From NCBI RefSeq assembly GCF_000340215.1, contig NW_006921537.1:4233646-4297645 (forward strand): a stretch of 64,000 nucleotides of DNA, read 5' to 3'. Both the position numbers and the translations under genes were made by a program. The notes beneath the pieces were generated by a model. It had not been told where the DNA came from and searched no databases. It saw only the letters and a list, made by a program, of their open reading frames with translations. The DNA comes from Pseudocercospora fijiensis CIRAD86 (taxonomy: Eukaryota > Ascomycota > Dothideomycetes > Mycosphaerellales > Mycosphaerellaceae). Below are positions 30,801 through 42,054 of the stretch, in pieces (position 1 is the first letter of the stretch; each line of letters starts with the position of its first letter).

Positions 30801-33535
30801 ACTGCAGTCTTCAAACATACCAACAACCTGACATGAGCAACCGACGCGCTCAACTTGTCTCCAGCTAAACTTGCTCTCACTGTACTGAACATTTGTCAAC
30901 AGGTCGGCCGATCAAACAAAGATCTGATTCATGTCGAGCTGTCGAACCGCTGCAGCAGCGACAACGACACCGCATGACGGCATGGCTTGCCTGCTGTCCG
31001 ACACATGGCTCTTGTTCAACGGTCATGATGACGATGGTAGGTACGTGGATTAAAACGATTTCTTCTCGGAATCCTCGACGTGATAGGCACATTCCTATTT
31101 GCCGACATTGCAATCACCATTTCTCGCTACTTTCAAACTGTCAGGCCGGAACTACCGGTCTCTGACTCGGTGCACGTCATCGACGTGGAGCATAGAAGAC
31201 TCAGCACCGATCTGCGAGGACCGGCCGAGGCTGTAAGGCTACTTCCAGTACACGGGCTACATGAGCGACATATCGCTGCAGGTACGCGATGCAAACCAGT
31301 CAGACGCCCTCTTTGGCACGAATCGTACGCTGAGGCTGTTCCTGAACGTGGCCGCCTCACAGCTCCTACCAGCCGCGTTTGTGGGAATGATCAGCTCTGC
31401 GAACCCCTTCAACCAGGCTGTAGCATTGACCGCACCGCTTTGAGCTCCTTGTCTCGAGTGCCACCTCAAGGTTACTAAGGTTTCGAGCGAGGAAGTTGAG
31501 CATTGAGCATTGAGCACGCTTCCATACCTCGGAGTCACTTCCGAATACGCCCAACGAAACACAAGCTTCGGGACCTGAAATGGAAGGCCGCCCCAAAGAA
31601 ATACGATGCAGAGCTGCAATTTGAGACTTCACAAGTCACGGAATTGACTCTGCCATATTCTAGATCGATCGGATGTCCTCGGCTCGTTCAACGCGTGATA
31701 TCTCTGTGTACACGAATTTTATTCATCAGTTGTTGAAGCAACCAGTAAACCCTTACCTCTTAGAGTCCACGCATTTCCGAGAGCCGCGGTCTAGTAAAGA
31801 GTTGCATTGATGTGTTAGAAGCGTACATATGCATGCACTCCTGGGATCGAGGTGTCATGTTGCTGGTTGTCAAAATCTGCAGCTGGCGGCGCAAGCCGTA
31901 AGGCAGACATGCGCAAGTTCAGCATTGATGCAGGAACCCGCGCTGTCACCAATGCACGGTCAAGGTCGGATTTTGAAACTACAATGCAAGATGAAATTTC
32001 TTCACCGCTTGACTGGTCTGACATGGCTACAAAACTCCTGCATTGTGCATTGCCGTTCAGGCTACAGAAGTGACAGCCGTCTCCGCGGGAAGGGACGATA
32101 TGGTTGATATGCACACCAAATGCGAACCAATGCAGGCCGATGACATCGACTTCGTTCCTTGTTTCGAGATCTTCTCCTATTTGCGCGACCAGTTTCTTAA
32201 TGTCTAAAAAATTGGGAGATCACGTCTCCTGGATACACCGACATTTGTCGAATGATGAAATTCGCGTTTCTGGATCCAGACCCGATTAATCAACTACTGG
32301 AGATCGCTGGATTTCTTCCGTCCAATACGGAGTGCCAACTGCACGCGCGGAACCAATGCAGCACCAATCCATCTATAGTCGACGATGGTCTGGTTTTGTG
32401 ATCGTCTGCAGGGTCATCAGAGAGATTGCCACATGCAGACCTGGCATTGACGAGAACACTGATATGTATGTAGATCGCTATGCGAACTGCTCGAGAACCG
32501 ACAGCTGCCGGCAACATTAGCGACATGGCGTCCTATCAAGACCTCATGTCTACACGTGTAGAGACTCCAGAGACGCGCTCAAATGCTGGTCAGACCAGAT
32601 TGATACACTACGCTGTCAGCTTAAGGGCTTGGAGTACCACAGTTTTGCGAGAGCTGGAGCTGATATTTTGGTGCAATGCAGTCTCAAGACTACCACATCG
32701 GACAATAGGATAATATCGTAACATGCATAACAAGTCTTTGGCTTTCGATGATGATCGCTCATGTTGCAGGTTTTGGCGCAACGGAGCTCACGGCAATAAC
32801 GCCTGCCCTACAGATGTGCGGTCGCGGACGATTGATTTTGAACATCAGTGGATGTCTCATCATTCTCAGCCACCAATCCTCCAACCAGAGTTTGACAACC
32901 ATGGGTCTACATCCGTCAACTTCGCCTCCTACACCCTGTAACGTCCCTTCATCTCCATCAGGCCACGTCGCCATGGTTCGGAGAATGGCTGAGGCGTTGA
33001 CACTCTGCAGGCTTCCGATTGTTGCAACGTGCTCGAATCACAATGGAAGATACCAATGTCATGATGGTCGACCAATATTGGTTGAAAGCCTTGCCATCAC
33101 ACCGGTGCCGGCTTCCTGCAAGGCAGCAAATGATTGTGGTCGCGTTGACGATGGAAGATTGGTGACAATGGTTAGTCATTCTTCTCGCTCATGCAGTCCT
33201 ACCCGATAAAAGCCTGTCCATAGCAGAAGCATGGTCTACGGACCATGTCGCTCGTCAATCGAGGCTGATACCTATGTATAGGAAGCAAGAAATTTCGCAA
33301 GCCCTCCGTTTGTTGCTAACTAAAGCCTTGCACCCACTGCTACTGCTACTCGTCCTCAAAGGACATCCCCAGTCTTGATTCGTTCAACAGGCATCACCAC
33401 AATCTTCCGGAGAAGTTCGCCATTCATTCATCACTACGTTGAATCTCACAAGGATACCCAGTCCAAACCCTGAGCTTCGACAAGGCTGGCCCCAGATGCT
33501 CCTCCACTTCACCCTTCTCGCTCCTACCCCAGCTT

Positions 33536-33822
33536 TTGCATCATGCAAGCAATACTACATACATACTGCACGCACACTGCAGAGCTGTAGAGACCTACGC
33601 AAGCGCCGTGCTGAGACGGGACAAATTTGCGCAACTGGACAGGCCTTATCGGCCCTTTCCAGGTTACGGTGGCGGTGCACTCATACACGATATCCTAGAG
33701 TTCTCGCCTGATCGGGACTCAATTGAGGATAACTTTCTCCGAAGAACAAGCAAGCAAAATCTCTCATGCTACTACAGTACTAAGCTCAGGGAGCGAGCGA
33801 TATGCCCGGCTTCGCCGTCTGA
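33536..33822 (+). pseudogene. Possible truncated coding fragment abutting the MULE
   Basis: An open frame with a charged, protein-like composition (YASAVLRRDKFAQLDRPYRP, GGGALIHDILEFSPDRDSIE) runs directly into the transposon's left inverted repeat, after which it only reads transposon sequence. It has no ATG of its own; an acceptor-like CACACTGCAG at 33573-33582 could start it as an internal exon. No family recognised. It may be a gene cut by the insertion or just chance. Confidence 0.3.
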
Positions 33823-33874
33823 CCTCGAGACTAAACCGAGCCCCAGCTACCCGCCCGAGCCCCAGCATAACCCG
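33823..33874 (+). repeat. Left terminal inverted repeat of the MULE (not RIP-mutated)
   Basis: 52 bp starting CCTCGAGACTAAACCGAGCC. Matches the reverse complement of 37144-37195 at all but 3 positions; each difference is C here and T there, in a CpA context. Confidence 0.9.
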
Positions 33875-34073
33875 GTGCTAGCACCATTGTAGAATCGGCT
33901 TTGTATAGAATTACGTGCCCCGTCCACCTAATATAGGCTATTCCGTTCTTGGTTGGTGTTGTTGACGGGCGCGTAGCGCGTTACCTAGGAAGGAATTCTA
34001 CTCAAATCTACTATATACCTAAAATTCGCATTCCTTCCCCCTTTTATAGTAGATTGCCTAGCAACTATCGAAA

Positions 34074-34478
34074 ATGGCTGAATCTCTATTATACGAAGAG
34101 TTTCTCGATAATCTTATCGCCGGCGGCGCGGCAGAGGCGGCGGAGGTAGTAGAGGCGGCGGAGGCGGCGGTAGACGGTGCTATAGACGGTATTATAGACG
34201 GTATCGAAGGCGCGCTCTCGGCGGTAGACGAAGGTGCGCTCTCGGCGGTAGACGAAGGCGCGCTCTCGGCGGTAGACGAAGGCGCGCTCTCGGCGGTAGA
34301 CGAAGGCGCGCTCTCGGCGGTAGACGGTATTAAAGGTATTAAAGGTATTAAAGGTATTAAAGGTAAAGAGGTCCGATTTGTCTCGGAGACGCGTATTCGA
34401 GGTCGCTATCGCTTACTAAGCCTACCTCGCGAGCGTGTCGCTTTGTCTAATAATAGGTTAGTGTCGCTACGACCTTAG
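34074..34478 (+). pseudogene. 5' part of the MULE transposase gene, still open
   Basis: 134 codons from ATG 34074 to the first stop. An acidic Ala/Glu start (FLDNLIAGGAAEAAEVVEAA) is followed by five perfect or near-perfect 8-residue repeats EGALSAVD and four Gly-Ile-Lys triplets, then a basic segment. After 34478 the same protein continues but is broken by TAG/TAA codons. It is the N-terminus of a dead transposase and not a separate gene. Confidence 0.75.
34206..34361 (+). repeat. Coding minisatellite: five 24-bp units then four 9-bp units
   Basis: 24-bp units at 34206, 34230, 34254, 34278 and 34302 encode EGALSAVD. 9-bp units GGTATTAAA from 34326 to 34361 encode Gly-Ile-Lys. Confidence 0.9.
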
Positions 34479-37143
34479 AAGCACCTATTCTTACTAAAGG
34501 AGCGCTCTCGTAGTCTAATACCGCGCGAGTCGCAGTTTCCGTCTTATCGAGCCCTTGAGTCGTACGTCTATATCTTCGGAAAGGCGACTAGATACGAGTT
34601 TAAGTAGTATAAGCCGTAGAAGAACAAGAATAGTATTAAATATCGCTACCGCTAGGTATATAGTTGCTTCGGCTTACTAGATAAGCGTACCTAGAAGGAA
34701 GTAATAAAGCGGAAGTTAACCTTAAAGAAGATAGGTTATAAATTCTACTTCTACGCTATTACTATCGACCTAAGCTAGCCTAAAGGTTAATAGGTTATCC
34801 GGCATTCTATTAAAGAAGATTACTACTTCTATAACTATAAGAAGGACGATATCGTCGCTCTTGCTACGTATAGGCGCCGCTTGAGATCCGCGGAGTTCCT
34901 TAAACAACTAGAGCGCTTATAGTAGTCTCGTATACTAACCTCGAAGATTATAGCCTACTTCCGCGGCCGTAGTATTATTCTTAAGCCGAAGGACGTATAG
35001 AATGTCGCATAGGCTCGCAATATAGACGCTCGACAATAGATAAACTAGGCTTAGCGGATAGTTAGGTTATTAGACGAGAATAGTATATTCTACGACATTT
35101 ACGAGAACCCCGAGAACGGTGCTATTCGAAGTATAGTTGCGCTCTACCCTAAGTTCCTCGAGGCCTTTAAGAACACGCTATACATCCTTATTATTAATAC
35201 GACGTATTTAACTAATATCTATAACCTCGAGCTTCTAGATATTGTCGCTACTAGACCGATAAATAACACTATTAAGCTCGGCGTTAGACTTATTCGACCG
35301 AAGCCTAATTAAGCCGATTTTACTACTTTATTATAGTTACTACGGAAGGGTCTTAAACAGGCTAGTTGTCCGCTGCCTCTCGTTATTACTACTAATCGAG
35401 AAGTCGCCTTAATGCTAGCGATTAAGGAGGTCTATCTAGGCTTATTAAATATCGTCTGCGACTAGCATCTATAGTAAGATATATTAACTCGTGTCCGCAA
35501 GGAGCGTAGCGAATTTAGTTAGGTAAAGAGCACCGACGGCTCTTAGACTAATAGTCCTTAAACTAGCAAGTTTCTACGGTTGTTCGCTTATACTATCTAT
35601 AGTTAAACTAAAGCCGAGTTTAACGAGAACGCTCGGAAACTAGATAACGTCTATCCTATATTCAAGGCCTATCTTAACAACAACTAGTAGTGCTATAAGA
35701 CTTACATTGTCGACTACTAGACTAACGAAGTTCTACACTTTAGCTATAAAACAACCTCGCGAGTTGAAGCTACGTATAGACGTATTAAAGTCTAGCTTAA
35801 CTATAGTAGCCGCTACGATATCTTTACCTTATTTAAGAGCCTTCTTAACTAGTAGAATGAAGGGCATAATCGCCGTCGTATCCGCCTTGCTAAGAACCTA
35901 AAGAGGTATAACAAAGCACTTACTAGACTATTTTAGGCGAGCGTTTCTCGAGTTGTAAGCGATTACTGCCTTCTCGAGGTTAAGGATCTATACTAACGTA
36001 CTAACGACCTTCTGCGGACTATAACTAACGATAACGGCAACGAGATTAAGCACTCGGCGTACTCGTGCCTCTGCTTATAATACCGCTATAACGACTACCT
36101 TCGTAAGACGTATAGTTATCCTTATAAACACGACATTATAAAGCTTCTCGAAATAGGTAGAAGCCGCGCTATACTATTGCCGAGCTACTTCTATAAGCAC
36201 TAGTTAATTAACTTCCGTAGAACGTGCAATCTACGAGAACCGGAAGTAATCTATAGCAACCGCAAACCTCTTACTAGCGGAGCGATATTATATACTATAA
36301 AGCGTATAGCAATAGCTCGAGAATTAGACGACTTAAATAAGGTTGCAGTAACTAAGAAGCGGAAGACTCTAACGGCTAGAACAGTCGACTTTGCCTTAGA
36401 ACTAGGCGTGTCTCTTATATAACTTCGTACTACGGTTGCTAACTACTACAAGTGCGTAAAGAGCTAATACCGCACTTAATAATGCCCTTGCTAGAAGGCT
36501 AATCGACCGTATAGCTCCGCTTGCTATCTAGCCGGCTTTAAGTGTTATAATCTACGAGTTAAGCCTTTATTATTACTTCTAGTCGCTCCGGAGCCACCTT
36601 CTAAGCTAGATCTACTTCGCCGAGAGATTAAAGACCTATAAGTACGTAAGAACCAACGTCTATAGGCGGAAGAAGAGCGAGCGAGGTAACAAGCTAATAG
36701 TAGCCGCTAGCAGGCGGCATTATATAAGCAATAACAACGACAGGCTGCTTAGTAACAACACTAGCACTAACAACAATAGTCGCTTATATAGCTAATAGGG
36801 CGGCTACTTCATTACTAGGTGCTGCAGCAACAGCACTATTAGTTTACTTAGTAGTAGTATTATATATAGCAGCAGGCTAGTTAGCAACTAAGAGACTAAT
36901 ATAAGCTAGTATATATAGCTTCGCGTAGTTACAAGGCGGCAGGTCGCAATCCGCTTAGACCTAAGTAGATAGCTAACAACTAACAATACCTTAAATTTTG
37001 CTATACTACTAATTTGCTAACAAACTTTAGCTTTATAGCTGCTAGCAGCAGTATAGTAGTAGTTGCCCGGGCGGAGGGGCTATAGCGACGCGATTATCCG
37101 CTTCTATACGCGATTTTGTATAGAACAGCCGATCTCGTAATCT

Positions 37144-37195
37144 CGGGTTATACTAGGGCTCGGGCGGGTAGCTAGGGCTCGGTTTAGTCTCGAGG
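37144..37195 (-). repeat. Right terminal inverted repeat of the MULE (RIP-mutated)
   Basis: Reverse complement of the left repeat with three CpA-to-TpA changes. Confidence 0.9.
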
Positions 37196-37853
37196 GCCGT
37201 CTAAGGGCGATTGCACTACTACCCTTGCCTATACTTTTCTAGTAGGCTAATCGTAAGGCGATCGAGAGAAGTTTCGTAGGCGAGTATATAATAGCCTCGG
37301 AGAAGAATTGCTTTTCTATACCTGTTAGCATTAGTGCCGGATCTAGTAGCTATAGTAGTAAGATGCTTCTCGTCCTGCATCCTACGTCCTGCGTATATAA
37401 AGAATTATATCTACCGGATATCGGCATAGGCCCGAGACTAGGTAGCAGATCTATAGCGTCTCTACACTTCGGAGTGAAAGTAACTAGGGCCGGACCGCTA
37501 AATAACAAGTGACTATTCGCTATAATCCTTGCTTCTTAGGGATTTGGTAAATACCTACTTTCCCTCCGAAGTGTATACCTTGTCTTCGAGGTGCTTTTAT
37601 CGAACTGCCTATAGCAAGAGGCCTAGCGACTAGAATAATACGGCACTACGCTGTCGAGACATTAGTAGTTTCTAGCTAATTGTATTTGCCGTAGGGCTGT
37701 AGTAGGTAAACTATGCTACTATAATACCGTAGGGAAGAAATCTCCCTTAAATTTAAGTACCTTTATTAACCTTAACATCCCTAACTATAGCCTTAGTTCA
37801 AGGTCTTAAGTCGTTAAGCTCGTTAAGAGCAGAGTATCTAGGGTTCCGTTATA
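37196..37853. other. RIP-mutated spacer between MULE and pogo-like element
   Basis: About 660 bp of RIP-mutated sequence containing a 109-bp MITE (37465-37573). The rest shows no reading frame or repeat that I can identify. Confidence 0.5.
37465..37573. mobile_element. 109-bp MITE with TA target duplication
   Basis: Terminal inverted repeats of 18-19 bp (CACTTCGGAGTGAAAGTA at the left; right end is the reverse complement with one mismatch) flanked on both sides by TA (37463-37464, 37574-37575). TA duplication and CACT ends fit a Tc1/mariner-type non-autonomous element. Internal sequence is non-coding. Confidence 0.8.
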
Positions 37854-37927
37854 CACTTCACGCCTGCTAATCGCGGGGATTCTAGCTATACGTAAAATCG
37901 CTTTTTCTTAGTAGGCTATACGTAAAT
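37854..37927 (+). repeat. Left inverted repeat of the pogo-like element
   Basis: Starts CACTTCACGCCTGC. Its inner half (TACGTAAAATCGCTTTTTC onward) is nearly identical to the reverse complement of the right end; two differences there are CpA to TpA. Confidence 0.88.
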
Positions 37928-38159
37928 ATCGATAAAGTAGTAGTTTCTAGTCCTATTCGGATGTCTAGTTATATGCGGTATAAAACCGCGAGTCTAGATA
38001 TTATATTAGCGAGTTTATCCGAGTATATAGTAGCTATAGACCTTATTGTCGCTATTTCCTTATATAATCCTTAGTAGGCGCGTCTACCTTATTCTAAAGC
38101 GTATATTCCTCGTATTCCTCCTGTTTCTTCTCTTCTACTATACGGATCGTACAGAAAAC

Positions 38160-39700
38160 TCGGTATAGAGCGTAAAAAGGGCAAAAAGGTAAAGAGGATA
38201 CGTACCGAGCAGTTAACCGAAACGGAGAGGGTAGAGAGAGTAGTAGAACGCGTCGTTTCGAGGTATTACGAATTAGAGGCTAAATCGGATAAGAAGGTTA
38301 GTATTCGAGCGCTTTATAAGGATAAGAAGGCAACTAGCCTATATTCTCGTATTTACTAGCGGTTAAGAGGCCGTAGATCGCTATTTAGTCGACCGTAGAC
38401 TAATACTAAACTAGACTATTCTTAAGAGCTAGCGCTAGCGGATTATTGTCGAGAGAGGGACGCGATAGGTATATTCTTACTAGTAGCGTTAATCGTTATC
38501 GTAGCGATAGAGATACTAGTAAGCCTACTACTAGAGGGGGTCCCGAAGGATACAATACTACTATTTAGCGTAGATTAGGCGGACCGCTTTCTTAAGCGCT
38601 ATAGACTTAGCAAGGTTAAGTCTAAACTAATTAAGGTATAGCGGAAGGAGGCTTACGACCCTTCTACGATAAGGAGCTAGTTTAACCGCTTTAAGGCGAT
38701 AATTAAGCGACTAAATATAAAGCCGCGGAATGTATAGAATTTCGATAAAACTAGCTTCCGGATTAGAATTAGTAGCAATAAGTATATCGTTATAATAGAT
38801 ACGAAGCGGCGCGCCTAGACCGAGTGTAATAGCAACCGTACGTATATTACTATCGTCGAGACCGTTAACGCTTTCGGTAAGGTAATAGACTATTAGTTAA
38901 TTGTTAAAGGTATAATAGTCTAAGAACGTTAGGTACCGAAGGAAGGTAAGTCTATTGCTACTACTATTACTACTTCCGAGTCCGAGTCCGCTACCGAGGC
39001 AACGTCGCTTGCTAACTATACCTCGTTCTTAGGTAAAGACAATTTCTTAATTACTATTAACGAGTCTAGCTATATAACTAACGATACTACAATGCACTAT
39101 ATCCGTTAGTTTAAGCGGAAGACAAGGCCTAAAGACCTAGAAGAATAGAGGGTGCTCCTATACGATAATTACGGCTCCTATTGCTTTAAGGAGTTTGCGG
39201 CCTTTGCAAAGCGCTATAATATTCAATTATAGGGCCTATAACTATACACCTCTTATTTTATATAGCCTTTAGACGTTATCCTGTTCTAGGTGTATAAACT
39301 AAGGCATAGGCAAGCAGTTTTAGAGGCTATATACCGTAGTATTAGTAAATTCGGAATACCTAAGTTTATCGAGGCGCTCTCGGCTATTCGTAGTAAGACG
39401 TTTACCTCTTACAATATAAGGTTAGTATTCCGGAAGATAGGTATATTCCTAATTAATAGGGAGGTCCCTTATAGGCATGTTCGAGATTAGTATAGAGCTA
39501 CTAACTATAACTAGAACTAGCAAACAATCGAGGGCGAATTAGTATAGGAAGAAGCCCGCTATAATAAATCGCTAGCAATAGCGGAGGTCGCTTAGTAGGA
39601 GCATATCGCATCGGTTAAGTAATAACGTTCCGTAGAGCCCGCTATTATCGATCTAGAAGGCTAGGCTTACGCTAATAGTCGCTATTACCTCGGGGATCTC
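38160..39700 (+). pseudogene. Broken pogo/Fot1-type transposase gene
   Basis: One frame can be followed across more than ten TAG/TAA codons. The longest intact piece is 39290-39490 (after the second catalytic Asp block). The DDE_1-family segments listed under the element are recognisable in order. It is not translatable as it stands. Confidence 0.75.
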
Positions 39701-41020
39701 GAAAACTTAATTACTTAGGGTATATTATCGTTACCCCCTACGCTACCTTAGCGAATACTAACACCCGAACTGCCGCAATAGCTCCTTAATACTACGACTA
39801 GCCCTCGTACGATTAAGGCGTCTCGCAGTGCTATATAAGCTCGTAAGGACTTCCGACGTTCTTATCTAAAACTAGCCCCGTAGGGTATCGATTCTATATT
39901 ACTATTATTTAACCTATTTTCCTCGTTACCTACGAAGCAAGTAGAAGAGGCCTATACTATCTCAGTTAACGCGGCTATCTATAAAGGCGAGGAATACAAG
40001 CGTAAATACTAGTCTACGAGTATTATTAAGCGAGTAAAGAAGCGACAGAAGGAGCAGCCTAATCGGCTTATAAGGGTAGGTACTATTAAGGCGAATAAAT
40101 TGCGCTTATAAGTTATATAACAAGACAAGGACCTAGCTAATAATAACCGCCGTAAGATGCTATAAGAGGTATAGAATGCCGTCGAGAGGGCACGCTTATA
40201 TCGGCTTAAGTATAGTAAGGCCTTCCGTATCGTATTTAATAATAATAGTAAGACTAAGTAGATAGACGTTAAGCTTTAGTCTATCGATAAGCCGCTACGG
40301 CGTATCTTCGATAAGTAGCTTCTTACTACCGATAATAATACCTTAAAGAAGACCGGCGATCTATATGCGACTATTCTTAATAGCTATAAGCGCGGCACTA
40401 ATACAACTAATAGCGGCAACGTTAGCTACTATTAGAGCTAGATAAGGATACTGCTACTACCGACTCGCACTTGCGACTACGAAGAAGGCGATATTCTAGT
40501 ATAGACCGTTAAGCCGAGGCGACTACTAAATAGCCTATTCGCGTAAGAGCCTAACACTCGATCGGACTAGTTATAATAAGACGAGGCGCTACTTAATAAA
40601 GATACTATATATACTATAATATAGCCTTATTTAGTACCTCCTCGCCGCCGCTATAAGTCCGTCTAAAGCAAGCGCTATTTCTACTACGCTCCGAAGAAAT
40701 CGAACCGTTATAAAGGCGCGGTCGCTAGTAGCAAGAACAACCCTATTAAATTAGAAGAGGTAGATAGTAGATATAGCAGTTAACTATTTACTTAGTAAGA
40801 AGAGGTAGTAGTTATACAATAGATATATAGGCCGACTAGTAAAGTAATTGACTATATAGTTAACGCGAGGTATGCGCGGAGGCCGACTTTTAGTCTATTC
40901 TAACCGCCTACGGTCGCAATTTAGTCGCTAATATACCGGAAATCTACTACTTCTTAACCCTTATTGTACTTATATTCAGTTTCCTACTATATGTGCCCTA
41001 TAACATTACTATTGTCGAGT

Positions 41021-41095
41021 TTTACGTGTAGCCTACTAAGAAAAAGCGATTTTACGTATGGCTTAAATCCCCGAGCTAGGGCGAGGGGTGAAGTG
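41021..41095 (-). repeat. Right inverted repeat of the pogo-like element
   Basis: Reverse complement starts CACTTCACCCCTCG. Marks the sharp return to non-RIP sequence. Confidence 0.88.
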
Positions 41096-42054
41096 GGCTG
41101 ACGCAACCCCGGATAATATCCTTTAGTGTTGTCAACAGTGGAAGCCACAAGACGTCTCCGGCCTCGAAATTAACAGTCTCGCCCAGAACGGGTGTCTGGA
41201 AGATGGCACTTACTTGATGCTGTTGGGAAGAGTTGCTATCTCTTCAGAGCTTCACAGAGTTCCTCTCAGCTTTCCTGATGCGAGCATGCCGAGCTAAGCT
41301 CAACACTCGGCGCTCAGTGCCAGAGAATCTTCTAGGACTCCCTGTCAAGATACAATATGCCGCTGGACTTCATGTAGAATGATTTTGCCCAGAATTCTCG
41401 AGTTCGCAAAACCATTGGTGTAAATCTGCCGCGCCTCATCGATACCCAACATTCGAGGCCTCCAGTGTCCTCACTTCAACTCATATACCGCTCTTGTACC
41501 CAACTGGTCCTCTCCAGCTCTTGTATGATTCACCTGATTCCATTTCTGAGATCTCGATAAGGATCACGGCGCTGGGCATGAAATCAGCGCCACGGTGCGT
41601 CTTTGTGTAAGTGGTAAAGACGATCAGGGAAGCTCCAGCGTATGAAGTGCCTCCAGATTCCAATGGTCATTCGCAACCATATCAATGGTATCGGCGATAT
41701 CTATCAAAGTTCAGCATCTCGCGCCTTTCCCAAATTCTTTCCCCTTTCCCGCAGGATATAGTGAATGTATGGGAAAGCCTGCATGAAGCTGACGCAGAGA
41801 ACAGTCAATTTCGTTCTAAAAAATGAAGAGACTTCAAGAAGCAGCAGCGTGCTTGATCGTACACGTTTCGCCGAAATGGTCTCGCTCCCAAGGAAAAGCA
41901 GTCCCTGGTGTGGTATCTCGAAGCAGTAATACGAGACACAAATGCCAGTGCAACTCCGCGCGGCCATTCGTCTCCAGTCGGCCAAAATAAAAAAAAAGCT
42001 CTCCCACGCCAATACCACCGCCCAGCGCCTGAACGTAAATCGAGATCGAGATCA
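41096..42054. other. Non-RIP spacer downstream of SRC1
   Basis: About 960 bp with normal CpA/TpG between the pogo-like element and the SRC1 stop codon. Frames up to 104 codons on both strands without a recognisable domain. Includes the SRC1 3' untranslated region. Confidence 0.5.

Larger units (their letters stand above)
25834..33535. other. Long gene-poor region upstream of stuA
   Basis: About 7.7 kb in which I can support no gene. Many frames (up to 253 codons) overlap each other on both strands, as expected in GC-rich non-coding DNA; none shows a domain, and no spliced series reads convincingly. From 26.3 to 27.8 kb the sequence is rich in microsatellites. CpA/TpG levels are normal, so it is not RIP-mutated repeat. 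It probably includes the stuA leader and an extended promoter. Small hints such as an acceptor-like site before a frame ending at 32206 were not strong enough to call. Confidence 0.5.
33823..37195 (+). mobile_element. Mutator-like DNA transposon (MULE), RIP-inactivated
   Basis: A 3.37-kb element bounded by 52-bp inverted repeats (33823-33874 and 37144-37195). An internal plus-strand transposase reading frame starts at ATG 34074 and can be followed through many TAG/TAA codons to about 36.7 kb. Between 35.1 and 35.9 kb it has a MULE-type DDE core layout: LYPKFLEAFKNTLYIL.., LLDIVATRPINNT, then PLPLVITTNREVALMLAI followed by a CD..HL segment. The stops lie where Trp/Gln codons would be, as RIP predicts. 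RIP becomes dense only after about 34.45 kb; the left end is nearly clean. I see no clear 8-9-bp target duplication. Confidence 0.8.
34450..41060. other. RIP-mutated block 1
   Basis: From about 34.45 kb to about 41.06 kb CpA and TpG nearly vanish and TpA is abundant, while CpG remains common. Flanking DNA on both sides has normal CpA/TpG. The edges fall inside the outermost transposons. Confidence 0.85.
37854..41095 (+). mobile_element. Tc1/mariner element of the pogo/Fot1 type, RIP-inactivated
   Basis: A 3.24-kb element bounded by ~75-bp inverted repeats (37854-37927; 41021-41095) that start CACTTCAC. The internal plus-strand transposase (about 38.16-39.7 kb) shows a CENP-B-like N-terminus (LTETERVERVVERVVSRY), an ..NFDKTSFRI segment with the first DDE Asp, RTYITIVETVNAFG, LLYDNYGSYCFKEF with the second Asp, and TSYFIQPLDVILF. 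Many Trp/Gln codons are TAG/TAA. Downstream of the transposase the element carries ~1.3 kb of further RIP-mutated sequence. The left flank has TA, the right flank does not, so the TA duplication is not confirmed. Confidence 0.82.

Noticed and set aside
32000..32210. Terminal exon after a GCCGTTCAG acceptor, ending at 32206
   Set aside because: About 50 residues without a recognisable family and no upstream exon in a compatible frame.
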